Positions 11,979-24,354 are shown, counted from the first letter of the stretch. The stretch is 64,000 nucleotides of DNA from Phanerodontia chrysosporium (GCA_001910725.1 MJGA01000003.1:372001-436000), one strand, 5' to 3'. Notes: generated by a model from the letters alone, not told the origin. Made by a program: numbers and translations.

Positions 11979-12326
11979 TGTACTGCCTAATAAAGAGTTT
12001 TTTCCTCACAAAAATGCGTGATTTGGGCAAGAATTGGTCATAATTGGGGTCTCTGGTGAATTCTCCATGACGCCCAACGGTGGCGGCCATAAGTTCTCTC
12101 GCGAACTCTACTCGCTGATTGGGTCGCTCGTAGCCAGTGTACAAAGGTAGATGTCTTCCTGGCTGCTCTCGAGTCCTTTTGAAGTAGTGCTAATATCTTT
12201 GACATCATTGGGGTCGCCATCACACAACGAACGCTGTTGAATAGTATACTAAGGCTACAGATCCTGACTACGTGCTACAATTAAGGGTGCGAATACAATG
12301 ACAAGTACATATCAAGGCGCATTACA
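11979..12326. other. Gap between U1 candidate and deaminase gene
   Basis: No convincing gene. A small minus-strand frame (12038-12223) lacks any domain I know. AATAAAGAG followed by a T run at about 11989-12004 could serve as a 3'-end signal. Confidence 0.4.
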
Positions 12327-13878
12327 TCAGGCCGCAACTGCCACGTCCTCCTGTGTCCACATCCTGTACTGGCGGTACTCCTCGAGGAGGTGGCTTGCGA
12401 ATCTGGACTCCACGTCGGAGCCTAGGCCGTCGAGGCGTGGCGGAAGCCACGTGCTAGCCTTGCCCGGCGATGCTGCTTTCTGCATCGACGACAAGTGTAG
12501 AAACAGCGGGTAGTGCGATTGCTGAGGCCCGTCCGGACGAGTGGTATGGTAGGTGGAGAAGAGGATCCTGCAGGCGTGACAGGGGTCTTTTGAGGTGCCG
12601 ATCATGTGCGACGGAGCGTCTGGTGCGGGTGCGTAGCGGTGCCCTGGGTGGAACATGTTGTGGTGGTATTCAAGGAGTGCACACTCGGGATGGAGCGAGT
12701 AGAGCACCGTCGAGCTCTCGTCGCGCTTCTCCCTGCGCAAGAGGCTCTTCCAAAACGAGAGCGAGCCCGCCCGCGGGTGTCGCTCGGAACGGCAGGGGAT
12801 CGTGACGACGTGGAAGTGCGGGATCGTGAATATTGGCGAGTGAGTACGGTAGCTCGCGAGCCGCATAATCAGGTTCGCGTGATCGACGAGGGACGCGCAC
12901 TTTGCGATATAGTTACTCAGGCGATTTGCGAGTACGTGACTGTCTGATAGAGATTATTCAGTGGTTGGCAAACAGAGCCCATAAGGGTAGTAGCGCACCG
13001 TCAGTACTCATGTGAAGTTGATCCAGGAAAAGCCTCATATTGTCGAGATGTCGCACAGACGACTTCTGTTCCGCCAGATAGAAGCGTCCCAAGTGCGGGG
13101 CTACATGTGCACCCCAGTCGTCTGGCGGTATCGACATCATGAGAGCCTCCCTGAGCTCGGCGATGCGCAGCGCCACCACACAGAAGTCTTTGTACATGCG
13201 CCCGCGTTTGACCTGCTCGGCTTGCAGGCGGAGGCAGGTGCTTTGCAGAAGCTCCCAATGCTTCTGCACGCGATACCGCAGTCGCTCGATGCCGTGGCGG
13301 ACGAGCCGTTCGAGGATGCGCCGCTGTGCTTCGTGGCCTCGCACCTTTGCCTTCGAGCTCCGCGCCTGCGGGTTCCCGATGATTTGCGCAAAGTCCACCA
13401 GGAGCTCCCATACGTCGTGCACCATCTCCGAGATGCGCCGCCCCGCCCGCTCGCCGGCGTCCTGGGCAACGTGCAGGACGATGCGATCTCGCGTGTGAAC
13501 GAGCGACACGGCGACGCGCTGGCGCCGCAGTTCGCACACGCACAGCGCGGCGACGGCATTCAGCACTTCTGCGAGCTCACTACTATCGGTTGGCTCGGCG
13601 GAGAGGGGCTGTGACTTCGAGTGCGGTGAGCGGTGCCCGCCGGGGCTGCGGGCAAACGCCGATGGGAGCGCCCCTTTCGCGTCGGCGGTGGGCACGATGA
13701 GGGCGTTGTAGACGTCGCGCGCAATGTCGCGGGACATGGCATTGTCCTGTGCGATGTTGTGGCGGAAATTGAGGGGGAGAGGGAGAGATAGGTACGTCGA
13801 GTCAAGCAATTTTGCGAAACCTTGTTTCAGAGACGAGACGCACTTTTGGAGGTGGAGCTCCCGATTGGCAGAGCCCAA
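12327..13878 (-). CDS. OTT_1508-like deaminase family protein
   Basis: Two open stretches join across a 55-nt intron (donor GTGCGC near 12998, acceptor CTATCAG near 12945). The joined protein has an N-terminal all-helical region (for example GRRISEMVHDVWELLVDFAQ) and a C-terminal zinc-deaminase core. The core shows SLHPECALLEYHHN (His and Glu of the HxE motif) and MIGTSKDPCHACRILFSTYH (the paired Cys). This layout matches the fungal OTT_1508-like deaminase family. The family fold is related to nucleotide and nucleic-acid deaminases, but the substrate of fungal members is not known to me. The frame remains open upstream of 13878 and no ATG sits there, so the true start, probably in an upstream exon within 13880-14080, is unresolved. 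Confidence 0.6.
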
Positions 13879-14190
13879 CGGATGCTTAATAGCTGGTTCC
13901 GCTGAGGCTCGGGAGAAAGAACGTTGCGGACCTGATTCAGGGAGAGCAGGCTGTAGACAAGGGGTGGATTCGTGGCGTGAGCGAAGGAGGCAGGGCTGGC
14001 CGGAGGATCCCGTGGTGCTGAACTCTATGTCAGGAGGCTCGAGTACTCTCGGCGCAAGGAGTCTCCATAGCCGCGTACCCCTCCAACGCCGAGGTGCGCA
14101 GCGTCGGCCGGGGTGCCGGACAATTATACATTGGTCGTGGAAATGACGTTTGCATATTTAGTAGAGGGAAGAGGTGCTACCGGTACCGTC
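13879..14190. other. Gap upstream of deaminase gene
   Basis: Probably holds the unresolved first exon and the promoter of the minus-strand deaminase gene, plus the 3' flank of the ADC-lyase-like gene. The candidate ATG near 14070 (METPCAEST) could be joined by an intron, but I cannot fix it. Confidence 0.3.
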
Positions 14191-15001
14191 TTATAGGGAC
14201 GCGAGCCTGGCCAAATGACAACCTTCCACACTGTTGAACGTCATTATCACCTCGTCCGCTTGGAGCTCACTCCTGTAGATGTCCCCTTCGACAATACGAC
14301 CTTCATCTAGCAGCAGACGTCGTACGACACCGGCCAGACAACCGGACCCGGCACGGGGAGTGATCCATGCGTCCCCACGCTTAAAAGCAACGTTGCGAAT
14401 AGATGTCTCGGTGACGAGGCCGTCCGGGGCGTAGAGTAGCACGTCGACGTGTGCTGTATCAGGTGTGGGTAGCGGTGTGAGACCTGCTCTAGCCCGAGCA
14501 GCGTCGTATGCCATTCGCTGAGTTGTCTTCGTGCGAGTGAAGAGTGATGCCGGAGTGGGCTCAGTGTCGATGTATATGACGCGTTTGACATCGGATGAGG
14601 GAATGAGGAAATCAGGGGTAGCCAGAGGAACCGCGGGGGATGCAGTGACTGTGAGTGCACCGCTGATTTCGAGAAGGATTCTCAACTGAGTGCAAGCGTC
14701 CTCAACCCAGGTCCAGAGAGCCGCAGAGACGACATACTTTCAGAGCCCCCTTGCCATGAGATTCATGGGCGTTGCTGACCACACGTTCGCACTCCTCCAG
14801 AAGCGTTGTCCTAGTTACTTGCTGCGGTATCTGCCATCCATGGTCCTTGGCTGCTGCCATCAGTCTGTCGAAATGATACGGCAGGAGCATATACGGCGAA
14901 GGCTGTCCAGCGTTGGCACGGGTATTCCAGTCCATAGAAAGAAGTGCATCATCGTAGCGAGTTGAAGAAAGCAAATGATAGGCTGGTATCACGTTGTCCA
15001 T
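14191..15001 (-). CDS. Class IV PLP enzyme, aminodeoxychorismate-lyase-like
   Basis: Pyridoxal-phosphate enzyme of the class IV aminotransferase fold. The closest match by motif is fungal 4-amino-4-deoxychorismate lyase, which makes p-aminobenzoate for folate. Start ATG at 15001 (MDNVIPAYHLLSSTRYDD). One intron is spliced (GTATGT ... CTCAG, about 14693-14740), joining GKGALK to LRILLEISGAL. The second exon carries FTRTKTTQRMAYDAAR, containing the expected PLP lysine, then VLLYAPDGLVTETSIRNVAF and WITPRAGSGCLAGVVRRLLL, the substrate and phosphate loop region of this fold. About 250 residues is slightly short of yeast Abz2 but complete. Branched-chain or D-amino-acid aminotransferase activity is an alternative. 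Divergent from the NBR1-like gene. Confidence 0.75.
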
Positions 15002-15140
15002 GAGATCAGCAATTGGCTAGTGCACTAGAAATACAACGGCGAAGAGACTGAGGATGGTTGTCTGCATCCCTACTACGCACGCGTCTAATCCATATATCGG
15101 GCACGTGCGCGTAATCCAATTAGGCAACGCGCAGCGCTCC

Positions 15141-15147
15141 TATAAGG
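15141..15147 (+). promoter_or_regulatory. TATA box upstream of NBR1-like gene
   Basis: TATAAGG lies 94 bp upstream of the ATG at 15235, in the 230-bp divergent promoter shared with the class IV PLP enzyme gene. Confidence 0.45.
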
Positions 15148-15234
15148 CTGCGCGGGGTGGGGAGGCGCTCAACCAACATCCTCTTTCCCCGCACCCCCCG
15201 TCGCACTTTCCCCCACTTGGCATCGAGCGCGGCG

Positions 15235-18200
15235 ATGTTCACCGTGAAGGCGACGTACCGCGCGGAGACGCGACGGTTTACGTTTCCAGAAGACCATTTT
15301 CCTTCGTATGACAAACTTGTAACTCAGGTGCGTCCGTAAGCTGCGTCAGCGCGCCTCGCCAGAGCTCACGCCCCGTTTTCTGAAGATTTACAAAGTCTTT
15401 CCTATGGCAAATGCATACTTCATGTCAAGGCTTATATTCTCGCCGAATCCTCTCGCTCCCGGCCAGAGCATTCTCATCGGCCTCGAAGCTCATGACGAGG
15501 CGGAGTATGATAAGCACGTCGCGCAGTTCCAGGGGCGGTCCTGGCCTGGTGCTCTTCTCAAGTTCACTGTGTACGACGAGACACCACACAAGAGACCTTC
15601 CGCCTCCACAGCATCTCATAGTCGTCCCCTGAGCATGGTCACCGACATTACTGTTGCCAGTGATACAGTTGTTGAAAGCGACATACCCGAAACCCCTGCT
15701 GTTGCCCCTGTGTACTCAACACCTGTCCACATCGATCATCCGTCCATCGACATTGGAAGGACCTCAATGTTGGCTCCCATCCGAGAGCGTGTGAGAACAC
15801 AAGCGCAACTGAACCCTCAACCTTCCAGCAGGCCGGAGCGCCCAAGGAGTCCCGGTGGGTCTATTCCATCCCCTCAAGTCGCATTCGCTCATCTATTCTC
15901 GTAGACTCGACTGTGTCCTCCTTGGATTACACAGCAAATTCAGTGGCCGAGACGGTCACCCCGCGATTCAGTGCCGGGAGGATTCCGGACGTCTCGGTGT
16001 CCACTCGACTGTCTGCCGTCCTCCGTGACATGCACGCACAGCGCTCAGTATCAGCTTCGGAGGCGGCGGCGTCGTCCTCAGGGCGAATATCTCGTCTTCA
16101 AGACGAACTCGCTGCCATGCACGAGCGCAGCGTCAGACTGAAGGGGGAAACAGCAGCGCTTATGGAGCAGTCGTCGGCATTGAACAGGATACCTTTGAAT
16201 GCGATGCACGCCTCCCCTTCGCCATCAGCAATACCCGTAACTATCACTGATGCAAGTATTGCCACACCTTCACCAGCCTATGCTCCCATCGACGAGGCCT
16301 CGAGCGAACATGCTGGCCCTCACGGGCGCTCGGAGGAGACAATAGAGAGCTGGATATGTGATACTCCTCTACGCTCCGCGCGCTCGCAGGTCAGCCAGTC
16401 AGCGGGATCGAGACCTCGAAGCTCCATTGATTCACCTGTGACATCTCCCGCTCCATTCATCCCCTCTGCTCGGCCTTCCAGCGGCACAGCTGTGCCCGAA
16501 GAGCATCATTCTTTCGAGGAGGCCACAGAGAGAACGTATCGCCTTGGCCTGGATCTCCTTCGCCGATCGTCCAGCTACGCAGCGCCTTATGAAGCTGTGT
16601 TCGAGAACTCTGAAGCCTCGAGCGACGAGGAGACGATTCCACCAATGCCGCCAGCGCATGTGTGCGCCGCTCGTGACGAAACTGAGAGAGGTCGGTTGCT
16701 TGATAGGCTTCGTGTCAGCCGTCCATTGCCTCCGAGGCCGGTCGCGATCCCGGCCCCCACTGGTGTTCAGCCTGTATGCGCTGCTCCCACCTTCCGTCCT
16801 CGAAGCCCTAGCTTGGCGAGCCTCCGTTCGAGGAGCCCAGCGAGTGAGCGCTACTGTCGGAGGAGCCCTAGTGTTGACAGTCTCAATAGATATGGACGTC
16901 GTCGCAGCATCAGTCCCGACAGTTCGGTTGGACGACCTGTTGTGGTCCAGCCGCCTCCTCGACGTTACCGCAGCAGGAGCCCTAGCATAAGTCGTAGCTG
17001 GACCCTCCGCCTCTTCGAGGGATCAACCTTTACCGCCGCAACTGGAGTCGTAGCTCGCCCATTGTACCTCGTCCTTATTCTTCGACATCGACATACTATT
17101 TCTCTCCACCGTCACCACCAATCTTCTCTTCTGCGTATCAGCGACCGCAGTCCATTCCACTCGCAGTCCGTGTAGCATCGCCATCCGTACCCTACTCCGC
17201 AGCACAGCACGCCTGCGGATGGGCCGAGGAGTGCGAAAAGTTGAAGCGGCAAGTGGACGACGTGCAATCTTCATTGGCTGAGCTGCGGCTGGAATTCCAA
17301 GACGCCGTCAGCAAAAAGTATATCGTGCCCGATGAGCAGACGCCGGCTGCGCCTCCCGCAGCCCATGCGGCTGAAGGTCCAGGACGCGTGGCCTCCTCTG
17401 ACGACTCTTTGCCCAACGCAACGATGAGCAACGTACTCCCTCCTGGCTCTGTTCCAATCCGTGTTCATGGCACATTCTCGCCTACAGGAAGCACTTCCAC
17501 GCCTTCATCTGTCACTCACCCGAGGATAATCTGCGACGGTTGTGAGGGCCCCGTGGTCGGTGTCCGCCACAAGTGCTTGGATTGCGATAACTTCGACTTG
17601 TGCTCAGCTTGTCTCAACAACCCACACATGCGGATCATGCATAATTCTCGACATGCCTTCTTCCCCATCGATGTTCCGGACGAGATCACACTCTTCCGGG
17701 ATGTCCAGTACGGTCGCCGTGGCGTGGAGCACCCGGGAATCACTTGCGATGCATGCAATGCAAGCGTCTTCGGCACTAGGCACAAGTGCATAGAATGTGC
17801 AGATTTCGACCTCTGCGAGAAATGTGTATCATCTCCAGCAGTGCGTTCCCGACACGAGGCCAGACACCATTTCTTCCCAATCGAGTACCCTTGGAAACAA
17901 GACACGTATCGCGCAGTCGCCGAGGAACTGAACGTCCGGCCGTTAATCAAGGTGCCGTACACCCTGCTACATGTGACGGCTGCAACCAGACTATCCAAGG
18001 CGTTCGTCACAAGTGCTTGTCTTGCGCGGACTTCGACTTCTGCCCCTCATGCATTGCCAGTCCCGAGAAGCGTGCAGGGCATGATGTCGGCCACGCTTTC
18101 TTCCCAATTGACACGCCGAACGACAAGGATGCTTATTTCGCCGCTCGCGCGAGGGTCGAGGCGCTGCCGTCATCTGGACCGGCCGTCCACGAGAACGTCA

Positions 18201-20743
18201 TCTGCGACAAGTGCGACAACGTCATCGTCGGTGTGCGGCACAAATGTCTCGACTGCCTCAACTTTGACCTGTGCGACCGCTGCGTCGAGCTTGGTGCGAA
18301 GCGCGACCATCATGGAGCGCACCAATTCCTGTCGATCTCGAAGCCAGGCGAGGTCATTGTACACACCGTGCACTACGACGAACCGGCAAGGCAGCCCACT
18401 CCGCCTCGTGTCCCCACGCCGCCTCTGCCACCGGTTGCTCCGCTCGTCGTGCACAGCGCTGTATGCAATCTATGCGACTCCACTATCCGCGGAAGCCGCT
18501 ATGTGAGCCCTTTGTTTCGCCATCTCAGGTATATTCATACTCATTCTCTACAGAAATGCCTCAATTGCCCGAACTTCGACACGTGTCAGGCATGCTTCAG
18601 CATCACACCTGAGCACCACCCTGGTCACGGTTTCGTGCGAGTCAATAATCCCGACGACCTGATGGTGAGCATACTGCGCATACCCTCAAGTGTCCATGGT
18701 TTGATAGCCCTTCACAGCTTCGCAACATCCTCCGCGCGGACGTTGTACATGCCGCCAAGTGCAATGAATGCGGCGAACACATCCATGGCACCCGTTATAA
18801 GGTGAGTTGGTTTTGCCTTGGTCTTGTGATGCTGTGCTGATGGGGTCTGCTCAGTGTCTCCACGCAGAGTGCCCGGATTACGACCTGTGCCAGAATTGCG
18901 AAGCTCTTCCGATACCAGTCCACCCGCAGACCCACCCGCTCGTCAGGCTTCGTATTCCAGAGACCGAGATACCGTGCGTATACGCTCGGCTCAACTGGCA
19001 GCCGTCCGGCAGCACTCACAGACCGGAGCAACGTGCTCCTAGTCCATCCTACGCCCCGATCCCGGCAGAGGTCGCTATGTGCGCGAGGACGCCAACTCCT
19101 TCGTTCACTCCTGTTATTCCGGATCTGCCTCCCGCTCCTTCTGTCGCTCCGCTCATCCCTGCCACCTGGACGCCGCAGGATATCGACTGGAGATGGACGC
19201 CGACCCCGCCCTGCCCGATGTCCATTCCGCGGGTGCTTCAACCTGAAGACCAGACGCCCCTCCTCGATCCCAGCATGTCGGAGCCTCTGGCACGCATCCC
19301 CAGTCCGGTCCTGCACCCTCTGTATGGTCCATCCGTGTCCTACTTCGCCCCGCCTGAGGCGACTGAAGTAGCTAGTTCAGTCGTTGAAGATGTGCATACT
19401 CCTTCTATCCCAGCAGATTCTCCTCGCGTGGCATCGCCTGGCCCTCTCCCTCGCTCCCCTCCAAGGGCTCTCATCGACCTTGAGGATCCGTCCACGACGC
19501 CGACGTCTCGGGTGCAATCACCAGCCGTCCCTTCTTCGCTCGAAGGGCTCTCGACTCCCTCAGACCGCGTGTCCTCCCCCGTGGCGTTGACTGAGCCTGT
19601 TCCTCGGCTCGAGCCTGTCCAAGACCAGGAGTGGCGCGAACTCTGGCCTGAGCTGACGACAATGTTCAGGCACCTGCTTCAGCCTGTGACCCCTCCGGCT
19701 GTCGATGACACTCAGCCCGAAGTAGTGAACATGCCCGGTGCTATGACTGTCGATGACGTCTCCACAGCGCCCATCGTCGAGAAAGAAACGCAGACCACTG
19801 TTGAAGAGCCTAAGCCTGCCGCAGATGAGAGCTCTCTTGCGGAAGAGGCTCTACTGGCTCCCCCAGCACCGATGGCGGAGATGGTCGAACGTTCGCGCAC
19901 CAACCTACTGGAAGCTCTGAGTCGCATTGCACCCGCTCTCGCACCCTCACCCTCTGCAGAAATTCATCACCATGCCACGTTCGTTGCTGACAACAATATC
20001 GCTGACGGTACTGTCTTCCCGCCTGGCGCTGAGTTCGTCAAGTCCTGGATCATGCGCAATGACGGCGAGACGGCCTGGCCCGAGGAGACTACACTCAGGT
20101 ACGTTGCGGGTGACAGAATGTTGTCTCGTGACGGTATTACTGCACGCGCGCCCGTCGGCTGCGTCCTCCCGGGTGCAGAAGCGGAGCTTGTGGGCTGCGA
20201 GATGAAGGTATGTTGCTATCTCTAGTCATACGTGATGGACGAACTCATCATTCGACCACCAGGCTCCGGATGTGCCTGGCAAGTATGTGAGCTACTGGCG
20301 TCTCCACGACGGCAACGAGTTCTTCGGCAGCAGTATCTGGGTTGAGTAAGTGCAATGCTGCTCTTGTCTCTGGGGATGTCCTAATGCGTCTTGCCAGGAT
20401 TGTCGTCGCTGAGCTCGACCACGGTGAGGATCCCAGCAGCGAAGAGTCCCTCGCAGCGTCCTCCGTCATTGTTCCACCTGCGCCCTCGGCCGGAGCCCAG
20501 ACGCACCAGTCTACCGGCATGTCTGTGGCGCCGTCGACCACGGTTCCTTCGAGCCCGCTCTCCGACGATGGCTCCTTCGACTCGTCCCTGTCCCTGATCG
20601 ACGCCCCGTCCTCTCCCTCGATCGCATCCGCGGACGACGAGATATTCCAGGACAGCCGGGAGGCGGCCTCCCCCGTTGACCCAACCCGTGACATGGAGTA
20701 CGTCGTCCTTTACGATACCACCTCGTCTGAAGACTCGGAGTGA
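15235..20743 (+). CDS. NBR1-type selective autophagy receptor, six ZZ domains
   Basis: Large cargo receptor of the NBR1 family. N-terminus is PB1-like (MFTVKATYRAETRRFTFPED, then LVTQIYKVFP after splicing). A long Ser/Pro/Arg linker follows, then six ZZ zinc fingers in a row starting near 17526, 17740, 17965, 18190, 18450 and 18760. Each has CDxC...RHKCLxCxxFDLC-type ligands. The C-terminal four-tryptophan (NBR1) domain runs about 19960-20400 (VFPPGAEFVKSWIMRNDGET, WPEETTLRY, YVSYWRLHDGNEFFG). The end, EYVVLYD in an acidic Ser-rich tail, is a candidate LIR. Standard introns occur at 18510, 18667 and 18805. Three single-base frame breaks (about 15870, 17003, 17940) each close with one extra C. 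No UBA domain is seen. Confidence 0.85.
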
Positions 20744-21076
20744 ACGTCTTGAACGAATCCTTCTGCATCCCATGGACTCTCACGTGTAACAGTATTGCCA
20801 TATGCCCCCTCTCTTTTCTCCTTGTCCTGCCCGGTGTACAGTCGTGAAACTCTTGTGCTGCGTCTCGCTCGTTCTTGTACCAAAGTGATGTATAAAGTGT
20901 GAAATCAATCGAATGTCTATTTAACTATGCAAAAGACTAGAGAACTACTTTTGCGTGTTATTTGCGACAGGGTATACAAACGCAACGAAAGCAATCCGAG
21001 AACCACAAGACGACACAGCATACTACCAGTGTTCATCGATATCACAATTATGTAAAACGGTATGTTTTTCACTCCC
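20744..21076. other. Convergent 3' flanks
   Basis: AT-rich 3' region between the plus-strand NBR1-like gene and the minus-strand MATH/BTB gene. I see no gene here. Confidence 0.5.
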
Positions 21077-22741
21077 TTACTTCTTGACATCAGTCGTCGC
21101 CACGCTGTCGACTTCCTCGCGTATGGACGTGCGCAGGAGGAGATCACCTAGTACATAGCTGGCGTGGGGCAGCCTGCCGCTCGCGACGTCGACCATTTTC
21201 TCCCGGAGCGCGTCCGACCCGCGGAGCTCGTCCCAGTGCTTGACCACAGCGAGCATCTCGAGCTTGCGCACCTCCTCGTACCTGGTGCAGGTGCGAATGT
21301 CAAAAAGGAGTAAACTCGGACGGGGCGGGGGAATGCACGCACCGAGCGGTGAACGGGCTGAAGAGCTCGTGGAGGTACGTCTGCATCGAGAGCTGTGCAG
21401 TGAGATGGTCCAGCGCGCGTTTCTTAAGCGTGTCGAGATGCAGCTGCAGGAGCACACGATCACCACTCAGATCTCAGAAAGAATAAGGCCGAGCAAGGGG
21501 ACGTACCGCGTCGGCCAGCCTGTACACAGACTTGCACGAGACAGGCGCAGGCCTGTCCGGGTTCGCGGCGGCGTACTGCTCGATGAACTGGTCGCGCGCG
21601 GCCTTGCCGCCGCTCTTCAGCGGCGCGAAGACGACGATGCCGGTGTATAGCCAGTACAGGAGCGCCTCCCAGCTGGTTCGCGGACGTCAGCGCGGTGTGC
21701 GGCGGGCGGAGTAGGACCTACGTGCGGGCAGCGGTGCCGAGCATCACGATCGTGCGGTCGGAGAGGTGGTCGCGCGTCCCTGCGGGCGGGAGCGCGCCTG
21801 GCACTCAAGGTCAGAATAGTTAGTAGGGTTTGCGGGTTAGCGTACCTGCGGAGATGGGTTCAGCTTTGACTGTGCTCGGTTTCGACGAAGGTTCGTTCTG
21901 AGGCTGCTGATTGCGGCGGGGTATGCTCCTGCAGCTGCGCGTCGACCATGTCGAAATCGTCTTGCTCGACGTCTGACACGTCATCCTCAAAGTCGCTGTC
22001 GTCGTCGCGGTAGTTTGTGAAGATCGTGCGTTTTGCCTCTTCGCCACTCTTCAGAATGCTTGTCAAGAGCTTGTCGGAGCCTCCCTCACATACTGCCTGT
22101 CGTAAGCTAGTTGCAGGTACGCGCCACACGGACAAGATGTACGTACAGTCTCTGAGCTCGTCTGAACGCTGTGCCATTGCCTCCTTGCTTGAATAGAGCA
22201 CGCACGGTCCGCTAAGCCTTCCATTCGAGTCGCGCTTCTTGTATGCCACGTAACGGACATTCGGCGCGCTCTTGCCTACGACAACGCGGTGCAGCACGTC
22301 CAGAGTCGGTCGCGAGACAATGGGCCAGACAGGAGCGAACTTGAGGGTCGCGCAGAGTACCAACGAGTCTTCGGTCTTCATTGATTGCGAAGTGTGGAAC
22401 TGCTCAGAGGTGAGGAACTTGGACCAACCAATGGCTTCACCGCTCTTGAAAGTGTACGACATGGTCTTGCTCTGGTACACCTGGCCCTGGAGCGACTTTG
22501 CCTGTACGGTCCATGTCACGTTGAGCGCGGGATACTCCTTGGAGGTGTAGAGGTACAGCCCGACATGGCTCGGCTCGCTGGCAGGGCTGAAGGTGTAGAG
22601 GCCGAAACGTAGGCCGGGCCCAAAGTGCTCAGAGTAGCGTGTCGGGGATGCACGCGCGAAGCAGGTCTTGAGGTCGTCGATCTGGAACTGGACGTTGGTC
22701 TCGCACTCGACTTTCTGAAGTCGGACGATGCTCGTCGACAT
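21077..22741 (-). CDS. MATH and BTB/POZ domain protein
   Basis: Start ATG at 22741 (MSTSIVRLQKVECETNVQF). The first half is a MATH-like domain: FGPGLRFGLYTFSPASEP, GLYLYTSKEYPALNVTW, AIGWSKFLTSEQF, KTEDSLVLCATLKF. It is followed by a BTB domain (NVRYVAYKKRDSNGRLSGP, VLYSSKEAMAQRSDELRD) that is interrupted by a long acidic insert (DDDSDFEDDVSDVEQDDFD). After the insert it resumes as SDRTIVMLGTAARTWEALLY and WLYTGIVVFAPLKSGG. The C-terminal helices end at DVKK (21077). MATH-BTB proteins act as Cullin-3 substrate adaptors; that role is inferred here. The exon joint near 21900-21945 is unclear: either a 41-nt intron or a frame error lies before QPQNEPSSKPSTVKAEP. Confidence 0.7.
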
Positions 22742-23014
22742 GTCGCGGGAGCCTCGTGCGTGCTGGTCGTGGTCGGACGCCAAGGTGCGAGTGCGCCACG
22801 GCTCTGGACGCGAGCCTTGATGCGCCCCGCGATCGCGTTGATGCGCCACAACGCCTCGATAAGCCGCCGCCTCCTGGCAACCGTAAGAGTTATAAATGCT
22901 TCATCTGCTTTCTACAACAACATTGACCAAAGACAAAATCCATCAAACAAGAAATAAATGAGGGTATAACGATAGATGATAGCACAAAACAGGGATATTT
23001 CTTTACATCAATTC
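22742..23014. other. MATH/BTB promoter and RIB7 3' flank
   Basis: Less than 300 bp between two minus-strand genes. Minus-strand TATAAC occurs near 22890. No gene is seen. Confidence 0.35.
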
Positions 23015-24082
23015 TTACTGTGTGAACTTCATGGAAAACACGACATCGCGACCAAAGACCGCAGTGTGGGTATGCTGCAGCTTCTCAACCTTGACCAGAA
23101 TCAGAACTATCAACACGGACAGATCAGCAAGTCCACTCACAGAAGTACTGGACAAGTTGGCGCCGTAGCCTACACCCTCGTCTCCAACGAAGACCGGCGC
23201 GACGGTAACGATCACAGTATCGACTAACCGTGTCTTTTCCGTCGAAGCTGCGAGGAAGGATTGGATGACGCGGGCCCCGCCCTCGACCATGAGCGATCTA
23301 ACTCCGAGTTTCCTCAGTGCCTTGAGCATCGAAGGAAGCGAGACGCGGCCTGTGAGAGCCAGAGTGTCAGCAGAGATACACGAGACAACATTGCCCATCG
23401 CACCATTGTCGCGCTCGACTTCTATGACTTTTGCGCCTGCGACCTCCAGGTCGTGCTTTCGGACTCCCCAGTCGGCGCAGTTCTTCGTCGGAGGGACGGC
23501 GACGACCCAAGGCCTGCGCCCGCGCCCTTCTGCAAAGTTGCTCAACAACTTGCATTCAGGGGAGAGACGCAGATCGGCATCCAGTATGACAGGTCTTGGC
23601 AGGTGGAACTTGTGCAGGTGGCCCTCTGGGAAAGGCGGGACGTGGCGCGCTGCAAACCGCGGGACCTCCAGTACCCCTTGCCAAGCAGCATCAACTGGAC
23701 TTACTGTTCAGCTGGGGGTTGTCGTTGAGCGCTGTGCCAATGCCAACCATAATCGCGTCGTGCATGGTGCGCATCCTGGAAGCCTCAGGTGAGACGAGGA
23801 CACGACCGCGACTCCTAACACATACCAGTGCGTCATGACAAGACTCTCCTTGCCGCTCAAAGCGAGCTGCTTACCGCCCTTCCCCGCGATCTTTGCGTCC
23901 AGAGACTGCGCAAAGGTAAGCGTGACATACGGTCTCGTATCGTCAGAGTACAGCGGGGTCGGGATCCTGGCCTCATCGCTCCCGGTGTAGAGCGAGAGTC
24001 CGGGGAGATCGCTGGAAGACGCGTTGAAGAGCGCGTCCAGCAGGATCTGAGGGGGCTGCGGGATGCCAGAGGAGGTATCCAT
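23015..24082 (-). CDS. RIB7: RIB7, diaminoribosylaminopyrimidinone-phosphate reductase
   Basis: Riboflavin pathway reductase acting on 2,5-diamino-6-ribosylamino-4(3H)-pyrimidinone 5'-phosphate with NADPH. Start ATG at 24082 (MDTSSGIPQPPQILLDA). Family motifs in order: RPYVTLTFAQSLDAKIAG near the start of the fold, SLVMTHWMRTMHDAIMVGIG across an intron, GTALNDNPQLN, RPVILDADLRLSP, then LRKLGVRSLMVEGGARVIQS and a C-terminal VAPVFVGDEG. Ends FSMKFTQ at 23015. Intact over the expected length of about 280-290 residues. Divergent from MetAP2 across about 270 bp, so the two probably share a promoter region. Confidence 0.9.
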
Positions 24083-24354
24083 AGCTATGCGGGGCAAGAC
24101 AACTTGCAGGCACGTTCGAGCGGAAGAGCGAGCTATAAGAATGACCGAAGCCGAAGGTCCAGAGCCAAGCGGGCACCCCGTCGCCAGGGGCAGGTCGCGC
24201 CTCATCCTAGAGACCTTCCAAAACCAGATCAATCGGCACGTGACATCATCGACGCATCTAATGGGCGCTAGTCGGTGCGCACCCGTCCCAAGAATTTCTC
24301 GCCTTCTCAGCTGCGGACCCCCGCAATACAGAACCCCGGCTCGCCCGCACAACC

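Noticed and set aside
15800..15840. 38-nt intron (GTGAGA ... CCAG) as the explanation of the NBR1-like frame change
   Set aside because: It would work arithmetically, but it is very short, and the uninterrupted reading with one extra C at 15870 gives a smoother Ser/Pro/Arg linker. Two further breaks in the same gene have the same one-C signature.
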